Position numbers and translations under genes: made by a program. From Gracilariopsis chorda (Eukaryota; Rhodophyta; Florideophyceae; Gracilariales; Gracilariaceae), in contig NBIV01000164.1 of assembly GCA_003194525.1 (NCBI GenBank), forward strand, positions 62,001 through 126,000: 64,000 nucleotides of DNA, written 5' to 3'. Below, one piece after another: positions 37,469 to 49,000 of the stretch (position 1 is its first letter; every line of letters begins with the position of its first letter). Below the pieces are notes generated by a model. The model made no database searches and was not told the origin of the DNA. It was given only the letters and a program-made list of their open reading frames with translations.

Positions 37469-38740
37469 AACTTTTGCAAAGTACGAAAGGTAGTCGAGGT
37501 TTTCGTATGCTTTGGGCCTTGCAAAGTATCTCTCCAGTGTAGACGGATGCGATGCAGAAAGAAGCTGGTTTGGACTTCTCAGCAGAAATGTGCGCTCTCC
37601 TTCCAAGTGAATGGCCAGTCGCTCTACTTTTGGTACGATGTGAACATGTCGACACTCGAAAATTCTCCAAGCTGCATTGACGGCGCCCACCACACGCGCT
37701 CGAATGTATGCACGAATGTCGTTTTGCACCTGCGGCTCTTGTTGCTGCTCGTTTTGTGTGCCTGTCTCATTAGCACCACTCAAATTGAACACCACCTCCT
37801 GATCTTTGGGCTGCTTAGACGCGTACTTCATCAGATAAGCCACTGCGCCAGCTCCTTGCGTGCGCTCTACGTTGATATGAGAGCGGTACTTCTTGGTCAG
37901 AGTTAGTTTGTACGGCACTATCTTGAGGTCATATTGCCTTCTTCTGCAGTAGACCACGCGATTCGTGCCTTCTTCAATGTACATCTCCGGCACAATCATG
38001 TTGCAGTCGTATCCAAACATGCAACGCCCAGTGCGATACCGGCAATAGGGGGAGTGGCGGTGCCTGTGCATGGAAAGAATGAGGTCGTCTTCACCGGGAA
38101 GAGGAAGTTCTGCACGAATCAGCTCCTCGATCACATCAAAGTCTTCAATCACGCCTCCTTCGAGCCACACGAGCATGTTGTGATGAGGCAAATTGCGCTC
38201 CTGAAACTCGAGCTTTGATGCAAACCACAGGCACTTTAATCCAAAGATGTGCTCCGAGTTATTCTCCAAGTCCTTCATGAAGTCGTTTGCATACTGGTTG
38301 TACACCCTTGCAATCAGATCAGTTCGGTCAAACGGTCGAGGGCGGTTACTCTGTGCCGTAAAGGCTCTCCGATTGCTGGTATCCATACCAGGGCGCTGGA
38401 TGTCCTCTCTCCAGATGTTCATGGTGATTGTAAAGAACAGAGAAGGCGGTCCTCTCCGCGCTACGATCGCCTGTACATCCATGCCTTTGTTATTCCAGTA
38501 CGCTGCTGAGTTGACCGAGTCATCGGGCAGAAATATGCGTCCCATTTGTACGAACTGCGATAGTGACCCATGATCTTTTTGCTGTTGTGCTCGCTGGATC
38601 TTTTGCTCTTGTACAATACGTGCCTGTTGTTCTCTCTTCAGGAAGCGTAGTCGCATGTCCTCAATGTTTGTGTGAGTGCGGAGCATCCACATCTGCATCA
38701 ACGGTCCACTGTTGAAGAGGATGTTGTCCGAGTACAGACG
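37469..38740 (-). pseudogene. Helitron Rep domain (rolling-circle nuclease)
   Basis: A Helitron-like N-terminal domain and HUH-type Rep nuclease. The region FNSGPLMQMWMLRTHTNIED at the start matches the conserved domain that precedes Rep. The metal-binding motif appears as NLPHHNMLVWLEGG near 38.16-38.19 kb. The two-tyrosine motif appears as AYLMKYASK near 37.82-37.85 kb, with the Tyr residues five positions apart. In active members these tyrosines nick the donor strand and hold the 5' end. Recognisable coding extends upstream to about 38.93 kb past a TGA at 38741-38743, with a frame change near its start. The frame ends with another TGA at 37466-37468. Inactive as it stands. Confidence 0.88.
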
Positions 38741-38743
38741 TCA

Positions 38744-39899
38744 ATTCGCGTTCTGAGCCCAGGTGAGCTTTCGGAGATTCCATTCGTTAACGCTGAGACC
38801 TGAGCTTTGCTGTGTGGAGTTCCTTGCATCCAGGAACAGGCCGATGTCGAACGGTTCGTGCTGATCACCGTACGGGTAGAGAAGAGGGAAAGTGCCCTTC
38901 TCTGCAAGTTTGGATGCCGGTTTAAGAAGTCAGTACCACACTTGCACATTGTTTGCGGCATTCGCAGTCGCCCCTGCTCCAGCAGCAGCAGAACTCGTCA
39001 CTGCAGCGTGCTCTTTGGTTACGTTTCCTTCTACCAAGCGCGGTACTTGAGACACAACTCGGTACAGGCCAGTTGGATTCACGACGAGTGTACTCATCAT
39101 GGTTGGCCCGCCCCAGGACCATCTTCATGGAGAGGGCCAGCAGCTGCGTGAGGAGCACTGACTGTGGCAGTTCGGGTTCCTTCGTAACCACCTACGACTA
39201 CTCCCTCTTCAGCTGCCTGCATGCTGATATCGACGGTGGTATCTGTATTTTGTTGTTTTTGTTGCGTGTTAAGCATGGATCGGTACCACTCGCGCACCAC
39301 CTCTGGCTTGGGCTAGATGAAATCGTACAACTTGGGCACGATATCTCGTACGTTGATGTCTTGAATGAACGCACGCAAATTGGCAGGTGCATAGTGAGAG
39401 GGATCCAAGGAAGGCGTACCGGTACCCCACAGAAAGCTGTATCGCGTGTTGTTCTGGTTCTGCGTCGGCAGAGCGAGAGCTGCGTTGCCCTCAAGTCTGA
39501 GAAAGGAGGGGCTGCCTCCCGTCACATACGACATGTCCATGAACACTTGCGTCGCTGCGAAAAGCGTATTCAAGTTGAGGAAATGGCTGTGGAAGGCTCT
39601 CAGGCTATAAAGACTGCAAACCAACTCACTGCATGCCTTCTGCGGAAAGTGACGACCCATCCTGACATTCTTTTCATTCCAAAGCACATTCCATTGGTCT
39701 CTTTGCCAAGCAAAAATCATCTGCAGTACTTGCAGCTATGAATTCTCAATATCCAGTCCGGGTACGGGCAGGAGGAGAGCGTGTGTGCGTGCTCGCCGCA
39801 TCTTCCCCATGGCCTTTGACCTGCACTGGAAAGCGTCTCAAACTCTGGAACGCTTGCAAGGATGGATGGATCATTCCAAGCTTCATCAGCCGCGGTATC
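38744..39899 (-). pseudogene. Helitron N-terminal region, several frames
   Basis: Coding sequence upstream of Rep, now in several frames. Near 39.73-39.87 kb a Cys/His-rich stretch (WGRCGEHAHTLSSC, then HSCKYC) resembles the CxxC-rich N-terminus of some Helitron proteins. Near 39.31-39.72 kb an open frame of 135 residues contains MDMSYVTGGSPSF. Near 38.75-38.90 kb the FPLLYPYGDQHEPF segment matches the region that leads into the Helitron-like domain. At least three frame changes separate these pieces. Confidence 0.6.
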
Positions 39900-40601
39900 T
39901 CACGCATAGTACACGCGATACAGTCCTAGATCCGGACATCCAGCAGAGTGCATGACCGTCGTATCAAGCTGTTGCTGTGGCTGATGCTGCGGCTGGTGTG
40001 AGAGAGCCGCTGTGATGTCATCCGCTTCCACCTCCATCGGAATGGGCATCTGTTGTTCTTCCTGTTCAGCTTGTGACAACGCAGGCTGCGGCGGCGGGTG
40101 TGAGGGAGCCGGGGTGATCTCATCCTCTTCCAATTACATCGGGACTGGCATCTGTTCTTCTTCCTGTTCAGCTTGTGACAACGCAGGCTGCGGCGGCGTG
40201 TGTGAGGGAGCCGGAGTGATCTCATCCTCTTCCAATTCCATCGGGACTGGCATCTGTTCTTTCTCTTGTTCAGCTTGTGGCAGAGCAGGCTGCTGTGGCG
40301 GCGGTGGCTGTGAGGGAGCAGGGATGATCTCATCCTCTTCCACTTCCATCGGAACAGGCATCTGTTTTGCAGGCATCGGTGGGAGAGTGGCAGGCATCGG
40401 AGGCGGTGGAATGTGACTTGGAAGGCCTCTCACAAACTCTAGAAATCCAGGAATTGGGCACGAAGTTGGTAGATCTGTGGCAACGGACCCACTGGCTCCA
40501 GCGGCGCTTGTGATAACTGCTGTTGCAACCGAAGTAGGTGCAGGAGTAATTTCATCTTCTTCAACCGCTGGAACAATAGGTCCTTGAACGTGTGCTCTCA
40601 A
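39900..40601 (-). pseudogene. Helitron-borne acidic Pro/Gln repeat protein
   Basis: A frame of about 233 codons starting at ATG 40601, with one TAA at 40134-40136. Its core is about four tandem repeats of 34-36 residues. Each has an acidic patch (EEDEITPAPS), a Pro-rich patch, an ALSQAEQEEEQ helix and a closing MPVPM. Such acidic, proline-rich repeats suggest a flexible protein-protein or single-strand-DNA-binding accessory part, or the N-terminus of the Rep-helicase itself. Nothing in the sequence decides between these. The repeats would expand and contract easily. Confidence 0.6.
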
Positions 40602-41734
40602 CTTGGCACCTCCAGAATTGTCTCTGGCACCTCCCGAGTAAGATCGGACGCAACCAGAGATCAGATTTCACCCTCCTCTCGCCATTTCAATTTACCAAAG
40701 AAAAGAAAAAAACAATTCTATGTTTTTAAACAGTTAAAAAATTTGCCAGAGTTCCAGAATAATTCCCAGTAAAATACAAAGTTGAAAGTGAAAAACTGGT
40801 TGCAGTTAGTTTCATTGCACCCACCGGGCCTAGTCGCATGCAGCAATTAAAAAAATTGCTGCAAGGCTTATGTTTACCCGATGCAGTCGTGCGCAGCACA
40901 GGGACTCTCGACACACTCTTGTTGGATTATGACGCGCGGAGTGTGCCCAGCCGGTTTTCAAGCCATTTTATGTTTAACCCGCGTCCGGTTGTGAGGATTG
41001 GTCTGCCTTTACTCACACACCGAAGTGTGCTTTCCGGCCCCAAGAGGTACGACACGGCGGCCGCCCGGACCCTGCACAGCAAGCTGGTATTAGGTCCGGT
41101 AAACCCTCAGACTTCCTGATCGCTGTCAAACGACCAGTATACCACAGAGGAGCCCCTGACCTTTCCCAGATCCGTGGTACTTAGTGGGTTACTCTTGTGG
41201 CGACCTGCACACCAGCTCTGCCTTGCCTAGGTCCCAGGCCAGCAAACAGTGCCCGATGTAGCAAAAGGTTACGACACTGCGCTATTGCCCAAAACTGAAT
41301 GGGATGGAAAATAGTGGTTAGCATCAGCAAGCGAAATGCATTTGGCACTGCGCCAGTGCAGTATATACGTCTGTTGCAGGGATGTCTGCAATGACACTTC
41401 AGTATACATTGCACTGGCGCAGTGCAATTTGCCACGTGTTGGAATGAACAGCCAGGGTTCTGCTGCTAAGTGGCTGGCACTACAATTTGATTGTATTGCA
41501 AGCCATTCAGCAGCCATTGCACAGTCAACATGCAGCAGCAGCAGCTAATTAACTGAACGCTTTGCTGCTGCTGCTGCTGCTGAATTCTTTAAATGGTAGG
41601 GAGGCGTTGCGCCAAATGGGCGTTTTGCATGCGCTAACCGGGGCATGCAAAGCGAGTTTGTGGCGCACCGCCTCCCGTCAATCAACAAAACCCCCCTCAT
41701 ACATGTGTATATCATTAAGAGTGGGGTGTTGAGT
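40602..41734 (-). other. Helitron 5' non-coding region, hairpin-rich
   Basis: About 1.1 kb shared with 57567-58352. On the minus strand it starts ACTCAACACCCC, followed by a complementary GGGGGGT.TTG and then the GGCG.TGCGCC / GGCGCAACGCC inverted repeat. A CAG run, TTGCACTGCGCCAGTGCAA-type palindromes and a GGTATACTGG segment follow. No coding was found. It is likely the promoter and 5' terminus of the Helitron, because it is preserved in both copies. Confidence 0.65.
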
Positions 41735-42204
41735 CAAGTGGAAACGGCCTTCGGCCGTGGGCGGCGCTGCGCGCCGCGTTGTTTTTGTAGCTTTGTGTAT
41801 TTAGTAGCGTTCGGAGGCTCTCCGAGCACTTTGCTCGCTTGCGCTCGCAATAGCACTCGTAGAACCATGGGGCGCCGCGGCGCCTAGAGTATGTAGAGCC
41901 GTAATAGTTTGTGTTTAGGTACCTAAATTGACTGCAGTGCCAGCCAATGATGAGAGAGCGCGACACGTTGCTTTGTGTAACTGGCTGGCACTGCAGTCAT
42001 TATGGGAGTGCCAGCCAGTAAGCAGGAAGCTTTGCTGCTGCTGCTGCTGCTTAATGTTTTAAGTGGTAGGGAGGTGTTGCGCCAAATGGCAGTTTTGCAT
42101 GCTTGTAGAGGGGCATACAGAGCGGTTTATTAGCGCACCGATTCCCATCAATCAACAACACCCCCCTCATAGATGTGTAAATCATTAAGAGTGGGGTGTT
42201 GAGA
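41735..42204 (-). mobile_element. Short non-coding Helitron unit joined to the coding Helitron
   Basis: A 470 bp unit on the minus strand, running from TCTCAACACCCC at 42204 to the hairpin ACGGCC-GAA-GGCCGT plus TTCCACTTG at 41735. It is the same family as the units at 57103-60839. It carries a CAG run, the 12 bp inverted repeat CTGGCTGGCACT / AGTGCCAGCCAG and a GCGGCG/CGCCGC palindrome. Its 3' end abuts the 5' end of the coding Helitron with no base between. The base before its 5' end is A on the minus strand. Confidence 0.85.
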
Positions 42205-42522
42205 TAGTGCACACCTTCTCAAGTCTATGCACGTGTCTAGGGCAGTGTCAGGCACCCTGAGGGGTCTTCCCAAGTAAAACATAACATCAGAGCATGGTGC
42301 TGTAGCACACGCGCACACGCGTCCATGATTCTGCATTCCACTCCAGATTCCTACCTTCCTAGGTGAACTTGCACACACTAACCCGTCCACTTGGTGCCAC
42401 TCCATGCGATTCCAACTCATATACCGTAGAGCCATTGCGGCGACTACGTCTCACTCTTATGAGTTGCATCCCCCCGGACTATCCTACAGACCCGTTGCTC
42501 TACAGGAAATACCAAAACCCGC
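42205..42522. other. Right edge of the nested block
   Basis: About 320 bp between the Helitron unit and the AAAAATT edge. It has no coding, and some CA/GC alternation near 42.30 kb (CACGCGCACACGCG). It may be remains of the element that first inserted into E. Confidence 0.4.
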
Positions 42523-42529
42523 AACCCGA

Positions 42530-43812
42530 AAAATTCAGCATCAGAAGTGAAGTGCAACGCCCTCAGGGAGGGATTCCAGGTACTTGACTTTTTTCCCGGT
42601 ATTATCGGTTGTGTAGTGTTTATATGACGTACGCCCCACTATGGTGGATATGGACACGTGGGACACGGTTTTGGGCCAATTGGCGGTTGGCCACAGTAGT
42701 GGATGTTGCCACGAAATGTGGAGTATTTCTAATAATTTTAGTTCATTGTATTTATTATTTTTACACCCATTTCTGAGAAGTTAGTACTTAGTGCGACGGC
42801 GCACTGCCGTCGCACCAGTAAAGCTTCCCCAACAAGGGACCCCAACCTGGGGAATTGGCTCTAGTTGTTGCCGCTTCCGCGCGTTCTCAACTCCTCCTTG
42901 GAGAGAAACGCCGTGAACCACGGGACCTCTAACCCCCTTGCACACCTAAAGAGACCCATCCTTGGGAGTATAATTGTTCCAATCACATCGGTGTTTCGCC
43001 CTATATAGGGAGTCCTGTCCACCGGCATTGCCGTGTTTGTTCGTCGCTCTCGCGACTCACCCTCGCCCACTCTTCCTTCTTTCCCTTCACTCTTCCTCCT
43101 TTCCCCCTTCCAGGGTAGTACATCCCGCTACCCGCGGCCCTCCTGTGTGCACCCGCTCACATATCCCCACTTACGTGGAAACATACCTCTACTGAGGATC
43201 ACAACCCGCTCACGCGGATACCGATTTTTCGCCTTCACCTCCCTGCGCGAGCCGCGACAGGTGTCTCTGGTCTTACAAACCGGCTTCGCCGTGACACTTC
43301 TGGGAGGGATCTACCCAACTGGGTTCACCTCGTGAGAGGAAGATCCCGAACGTCTTTCGCTGTTTTTCCCTTTGGGGCATTGCAACCCAAGAAGCCACAA
43401 ATGAACACTTCTTCTGTGACGCATACAGCGTATGTTCTCACAATCTGGGAAGAACAGACCAAGTATGTTCGAGATGCTCTTCGCGTGTGTGGTTGAAGAT
43501 TACGATATCGTCGATATAAACAACCACAAAGCGATCTGTGAAATCAGAAAACACTTGGTTCATGAATGACTTGAAAGTCACTGGTGCAATACAGAGCCCC
43601 AGTGGCATCACTATGTATTCAAACTGTCCATAATTAGTATTGAACGCAGCCTTTTCAATATCTGAAGGCCGAAGGCGGATCTGGTGGAAGCCAGTTTTCG
43701 ATTCGAGTTTAAAGAAGAAGCGCGCCTGCCCTAGCTGATCAAACATCTCATCACAACATGGTATAGGGGCACTATTTCGCTTCGTTATCCGGTTGAGAGC
43801 TCTGTAGTCCAC
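42530..43812 (-). pseudogene. Gypsy E, reverse transcriptase part (split by a solo LTR)
   Basis: On the minus strand near 43.44-43.81 kb the polymerase motifs are plain: MDYRALNRITKRNSAPIPCC, FFFKLESKTGFHQIRL, VMPLGLCIAPVTF and the catalytic YIDD in VVVYIDDIVIF. The stretch after YIDD runs left past the solo LTR to the AAAAATT edge near 42.53 kb. Clearly Ty3/Gypsy. Confidence 0.88.
42548..43389 (+). repeat. Solo LTR of family A in Gypsy E
   Basis: An 842 bp LTR starting TGAAGTGCAACG and ending TTGCAACCCA, flanked by AGAAG (42543-42547 and 43390-43394). It aligns over its length to the LTRs of element A with scattered differences and a short extra tract. It is therefore older than element A but younger than E, which it interrupts. 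Confidence 0.92.
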
Positions 43813-43819
43813 TAAATCG

Positions 43820-45290
43820 CGTAAATCTTTACCAAATTCTTTAACAGAAAGAGTGGGGCCCCATATGGAGACTTACTTGGGCGACTTTTCCCAGACTTTA
43901 TCAGCTTGTCCACTTAGTCACGTGTGGCAACTAGGTCAGTGGGGGAAAGCTGGTACAGTGGCCGGTGCGGGGGCTGTGTATCAGATGCAGTCTCGATAGC
44001 ATGATCAACGTCTCGTACAATGGGCAATCCACTTGGAAGCTCGGACTAAAATACATCCTCATGTTCCTGTGAGATGGATTATAACTACTTATCGTCGTTG
44101 CTCAGTATCTGGGCTTTATGGTGTGTAGTAGCTGTCAAAGCTGATGCCAGCTCTGATGTACAAACCCGAATAAGGCGAAACACTTGTGTACTGATAGTAT
44201 GGCGCCAAAGTCGGCGACGAAACTGCTTGACACCCATCTTCTTCACCACATGTCCTCAACGCGTGGGAAGCTCAGAAGAGAGCGTGTGACCTTCGAAATT
44301 AACAATACGTGATTGATAATTTCTCTCAGCACTAGAATCCACATGCCATGGCATGCCGAATAATACATCCTACCTTGCGTCAGCCACGATCCAATTGCCA
44401 CGATGCATATACGTACCAATCCTGACCTCCCCGTTCGCTACCAACTGAGTAGCAAATTCACGCGAATCCTGCTTTGAATGGCAGACATCCATCAAAACCG
44501 AATGGAATACAAACTTTTCTCTATGGTTCTCCGGAAAGTCACGTGAGATTAAGTTTGACTTACACCCGTCATCTTCAAGTATACAACAGGGATTCCTTCA
44601 AACTGTCCCTCCATGACCAGAAAAAAACACATCGAAAGCTTTCATTCGAACCGTTTGGCGACACATTACTACACAGAAGTCCTTTCGACGTGCTCTTATT
44701 AGTTTTGAAAGGACATTTTAGTTTTCCGAACTATTAGAAACTAAGTCATCATCACAATTCTCTTCCCCTATCATTGCTTCAATATTTACAACAGCGGCCT
44801 GGCGTGCTTCCCCATGGCGGTATGTCTAGGGACGACAGCCTGGTTTGTGACATTTGAAGCATGCATTGTTGCAGATATCCAACAAACGCTGCTTCGAACG
44901 TCCTGAACGTCGAACTCGGTATTGTCAAATTCCCTTTGTACCGGACCAGAACTCGTAGACGCTATTGAGGATGACTCGAGCGAAATACCAGCGAATGCGG
45001 CATCCACACCCATGGCAATCTTAGTAGCTTCTTCAAAATTAGAACAGGTGGCTTTTCTGACTTCAAACTGAATCCTTTGCTTTAGATCACTAACAAATTT
45101 GTCCCATTTCTCACTACTGCTTATGTTCAGAATAATGAGTACGATGATGCGGAAGTTAGACAGATACACTGTGACAGACCCGGTCTGTTTATATGACCTC
45201 AACGAATCTCGGGCTGGACGTTCGTGATCTTCTGTTACAAACTCTTTAATTATTGCAGCACAAACTCTTCCCATGTCGCCGGGGTTTCAT
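43820..45290 (-). pseudogene. Gypsy E, gag and protease parts
   Basis: A gag-like frame near 44.79-45.27 kb has a helical region (SSEKWDKFVSDLKQRIQFEV). A Cys/His cluster follows near 44.84-44.88 kb. The stretch from 44.6 down to 43.85 kb should hold the protease and the start of pol, but it is decayed and no catalytic triplet was confirmed. The order fits a Gypsy element on the minus strand. Confidence 0.6.
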
Positions 45291-45544
45291 TCGATCTCAA
45301 AAAGTTGTACCACCAAATCGCAGCTATGCCTGTTAACAAATTTGTAGCGAAGGAAATGAGGTTCGGATCGGCGATTACCACATTTGCGCTGGCTACCTGA
45401 ACCAAATTGAAATGCTGCTCAACTTTGTACAGCTATGTGTTAACGGCAAAAAATTACGCTTGCCACTGAACGACTCTCGCTTGTTTGATTTTAAGCTGAT
45501 CGACACGGAGGGATTCGGGGCTTCCGTAGCAGCGATGCTACCGG

Positions 45545-45808
45545 TGCAAAAACTGGGTGTCTTTACTGGAGCTCTTCTCTAACAGGGCGATGCCTCTCTC
45601 CCTTCTCTAAACTTCGGAGCAGCGTTGGCACTTTAGTATACCTCCGTGCGCTCTTTCGCCCAGTTCTGGTAGTGTTAATTGAACTGATTCCACGTATGAA
45701 TACAAGCACACTTGCTTACAATTCTGTCAAAGCCTTTCAGACGTGCCGTTTCGTCCTCCCTGAACTTTAGACGTGCTCTTTTGTTCTCTCTGAACCTTAA
45801 CTGTTGCA
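45545..45808 (-). repeat. 5' LTR of Gypsy E
   Basis: A 264 bp partner of 31707-31970, starting TGCAAAAACTGGG and ending AACTGTTGCA on the plus strand. The TGTAT target duplication follows. Confidence 0.88.
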
Positions 45809-46085
45809 TGTATACAGATACCGTATGCTACGCATACAATACGCAGGCGCCTTTGACACCGAAGATAACCTCATTTGACTTGGTTCTCTGTCGCCGTCCT
45901 CCAGCAGTACCTTTCAAAATGCCGCCATCTTAGGGAAAGGACAGGCCAAAAATTGCTCAGTTCCATCTCCATAGAGACACGAGCTCCGCCAGAGTGTGAA
46001 GCAAGCCGCCATAGATAAAGAGAAAGCCCAACTACGCTACAAGCGGAATTATGACGGCGCCCTACGGGCCCATCTATCGGACATC
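45809..46085 (+). pseudogene. Gypsy relic B, right part (integrase continuation)
   Basis: Integrase sequence of the family A/B type starts at the TGTAT duplication, with CYAYNTQAPLTPKITSFDLV and later AQLRYKRNYDG. It is similar to the corresponding part of element A near 9.52-9.75 kb. It ends near 46.085 kb, where Copia-type sequence takes over. The rest of B and its 3' LTR are not next to it. Confidence 0.75.
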
Positions 46086-49000
46086 GGAATTTCACACAAT
46101 ATCAGACTACATCCAAGAACACAAAGAAGTACACCAACGCATGTTAGCGGCGAAATATCCCAACATAGGGGATGACGCCACTACGGTAGACTTTTTAATT
46201 CAATGATTGAGACGGAACGCAACTCTAGCAAACATGGTTTTTCAGTTCCTATCCCACAAACCGACCGACATGAAGGATTTCCCTTCCAAGTTCAAAGCAA
46301 TTCACGTTTTCCCACAAACCGTTGCAACCCTGCCATCCAGTTCACCCCACCACTGAGGCTCACTGAGGACTATGGGCGCCCATGCCAATATAGCAGATAG
46401 GAGAGGACCCCATACTATCAAAACCGATCGAGACCAGCGTTCACGAGCAGGCCCTGCCAGTTTCATTTGTCAATCTGCATACCGCCGCAGCACACAGATG
46501 CTGAATTCCGCGACCCCAGACACCCCAAACACAGACTGCAAGTGAACTACACAGCAACACTGTGGAATTACTTAACCCCCCCCACCTATACCACAATTCT
46601 CCACCTCATCCCCACACACACCCTACCCAGCTTCCCGCTCCACCACCATCCACGGACGTTACATGGGAAGCCAGCACAGAGACCACTGGTAAGTTTCTTC
46701 TTGACAGCGGAGCCAACATCTCACATGTCACATTCCCTGTACCAGGAATGAAACCACTTACATATTCACTCCTAATAACCATTACCAATTATCAACAGAT
46801 CCAATGCTCACATCATAGAATCCTGCGCATCAGGCCCCTCAGCAATAATCGCGCACTGCAAACCTATGCCGTCGCCAACAACAGGTCAAGCACAACCTCC
46901 TATCAGTACACGCCCTATCCGAACGATATGGACTCGTTAGCTTTACCGAAAATAAAGGCTACATCATGGACACCACACGAGAACCTCATCACACCATCGG
47001 CACAGCACCCTAGACCAGCACCCAGTATCAGATCAAGTCATACATCCACCCCCGTACAGCATCCACCTCCCGTACCATCCCAAGAAGACTACATCCACGC
47101 AAACAGATACAACAACAGCCCTCATACACAACACCACCATCAACATTGAACCCCACTCCACACTCGATCACCATCCCTATCACCACACGCAAACGTCCTG
47201 TATAGGACACGCAACCACATTTACGACAGAGATACAACTCAGTTCACCGTCGACCACCCTCCCCATCTCACCTTACAACCCATCAAGGGCACCTCCACGT
47301 CAACCAAGCACATCCTGCAAAGCTGGCACTAACAGCTAAGCATCGGCTCATCCCTACAATGCCCACAACCCTACCAACAGAGAGTTTATTGAATTGTTTG
47401 GTATGCAATACAGCCCAACTGCAACCAGCCCCCCATCAAGCAACATCAGATCACTAGCATCCCGGAGCTTATGTCAGCTCAGACACTTGCTGACCAATTA
47501 AACCCACGTCCACACAGGGCAATAATCACATGCTAGTGGTCATTTTCGCAGCAACTCGCTTTTACAATGGCTCACTTCATCAAAGACCGCAAACATATAC
47601 CAGACCGTATCGAGAGCACGCTTTACCACATCCCACATCGAATGAAACACGCTCTCATGGATTTCAGAACCGATACCGCCCAATAATACGCTTCGCAAAC
47701 CATGAAGTAAATATACAAGAAGCATCAAGTAACACATCACCTCCGCGCTCCCTATCAGCCGCAGAAAAATTCCATAGCAAAACGCTTCAGTCGGACAGTA
47801 AAGGAGTTGGTGGGAGCTTCACTTGCAACAAACAACCTCCCACCAGAGTATTGGGAAGACGAAGCCAGCGATACAATCTTTCAAAACAATCTGCTCCACC
47901 ACAAGGGCATACAAACGTCTCCACACCAACTATGGTAGGGCGAGAAACCCCACCTGCCCCGCCTATTCACATTCGGCCAAATAGGCACCATACGTATCCT
48001 TGAACCAAAGAAAAAGATGGACCCCCCGGCCGATCCAGCGAGATATATGTACGCCACCTTCCTCGCCAAAATCATGGTGCTCAATCTCAAAACCAACCAA
48101 TATCAACACATCCGGGCACAAGACGTCCGTTCATATTCGGAACACTACGATTTCACCGCCATCACTTCACAGGCATTCAAAACAAGAGTCCACACCCAAT
48201 CCTACATTATCACCGCCATACAACTAGAAACCCCTCTCCCAAACAACCTAACCCATGCTCTCAAGTACCACGATGCAGCCGAATGGCAAGCAGCGCACGA
48301 CAAAGAGCTCATCAATCTTGATCAATACAAGAGCAATCAATGGCTACCGAAACATTATCACCCACCACCAGAAGCCATCATACCATTTAAAGATGATATA
48401 TCGCTTTGAGAGATCCGCAGACGGTACTGTTACCGAACGCAAAGCACGATGCAATCTGGGTGGAGACCTTATGAAGCCAAGAATCCATTACGACCCCAGT
48501 CACCGCACCATATACACAGCAGATCGCACAACACAAAGGCTACTCATAGCACTCCACGCAACATATAAGTATCCAATGGAGCACCTCGATATCAAATCGG
48601 CATACCTTCATGAAACCAATCAGCGTGACCGACCACTGTATGTCAAACTAATGCTGACGTTTGAAGCCACGTATATACAAAACAGCACCTATGGACGACT
48701 AGCCGGCAACATATACGGCTCTCCTCCAGCAGCGTATTACTACAACTATGGTTTAAAGACATTCCTCACCAATCTCAACTTCATCGCATCAGAACACGAA
48801 CCCTGTTTGTATAACAAGCGCATCCACAGTGGCTTCATACTACTAAGCACTACCATCAACGATTTCCTAGTCCTGGCATCTCATCAACACCACATCGAAG
48901 AACTTCATAACCAACTCGTAACCAAGTACAAATTCAAGCGCCTCGGCCAACCCACGAGGTTCTTGAACTGGACTATACCTCAAACACCAGAAGTTTATTG

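Larger units (their letters stand above)
35087..41734 (-). mobile_element. Helitron coding for Rep and Pif1-type helicase, 3' end missing
   Basis: A rolling-circle DNA transposon on the minus strand. Its 5' end, ACTCAACACCCC, is at 41734, directly abutting the 3' end of a short unit of the same family. About 1.1 kb of hairpin-rich non-coding sequence precedes the coding region, which carries an acidic repeat protein, a Rep nuclease domain and a Pif1-like helicase. Similarity to the second copy (57567-59507) stops at 35087, so the last part of the helicase and the 3' terminus are lost. The coding frame has several in-frame stops and at least one frameshift, and a solo LTR sits in the helicase. 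It is inactive, but still close to the second copy in sequence. Confidence 0.88.
34175..42529. other. Nested 8.3 kb block inside Gypsy E
   Basis: The reverse transcriptase region of E stops at about 34.175 kb and its other side appears at about 42.53 kb. Both edges carry AAAAATT (34174-34180 and about 42523-42529), compatible with a target duplication of five to seven bases. The block contains an LTR-like repeat (D), a 340 bp segment with strong hairpins, a minus-strand Helitron and a short Helitron unit. Which element made the original insertion is unclear, because the block's outer ends are not clear inverted repeats. Confidence 0.55.
31707..45808 (-). mobile_element. Ty3/Gypsy relic E with chromodomain, minus strand, hosting nested insertions
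   Basis: Two 264 bp LTRs (31707-31970 and 45545-45808) with TGCAAC...GTTGCA-type ends, flanked by the 5 bp duplication TGTAT (31702-31706 and 45809-45813). Read on the minus strand, gag, reverse transcriptase, RNase H, integrase and chromodomain parts follow in order. The LTRs differ at roughly 15 percent of positions by eye, so it is old. It sits inside the integrase region of relic B. It was later split by an 8.3 kb block carrying a Helitron and by a family A solo LTR. Without these it would be about 5 kb. It has many breaks. Confidence 0.88.

Noticed and set aside
37466-38743. Reassignment of TGA as a sense codon in the Helitron, because TGA appears more than once in the Rep frame
   Set aside because: TAA and TAG also occur in frame in the same element, and two of the stops replace Trp codons intact in the other copy. 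Ordinary decay explains them.
46085-46200. A fusion of Gypsy B integrase with Copia gag as a chimeric element
   Set aside because: The Copia sequence begins inside gag-like sequence with no leader or LTR. A random junction between a truncated copy and old B sequence is simpler.
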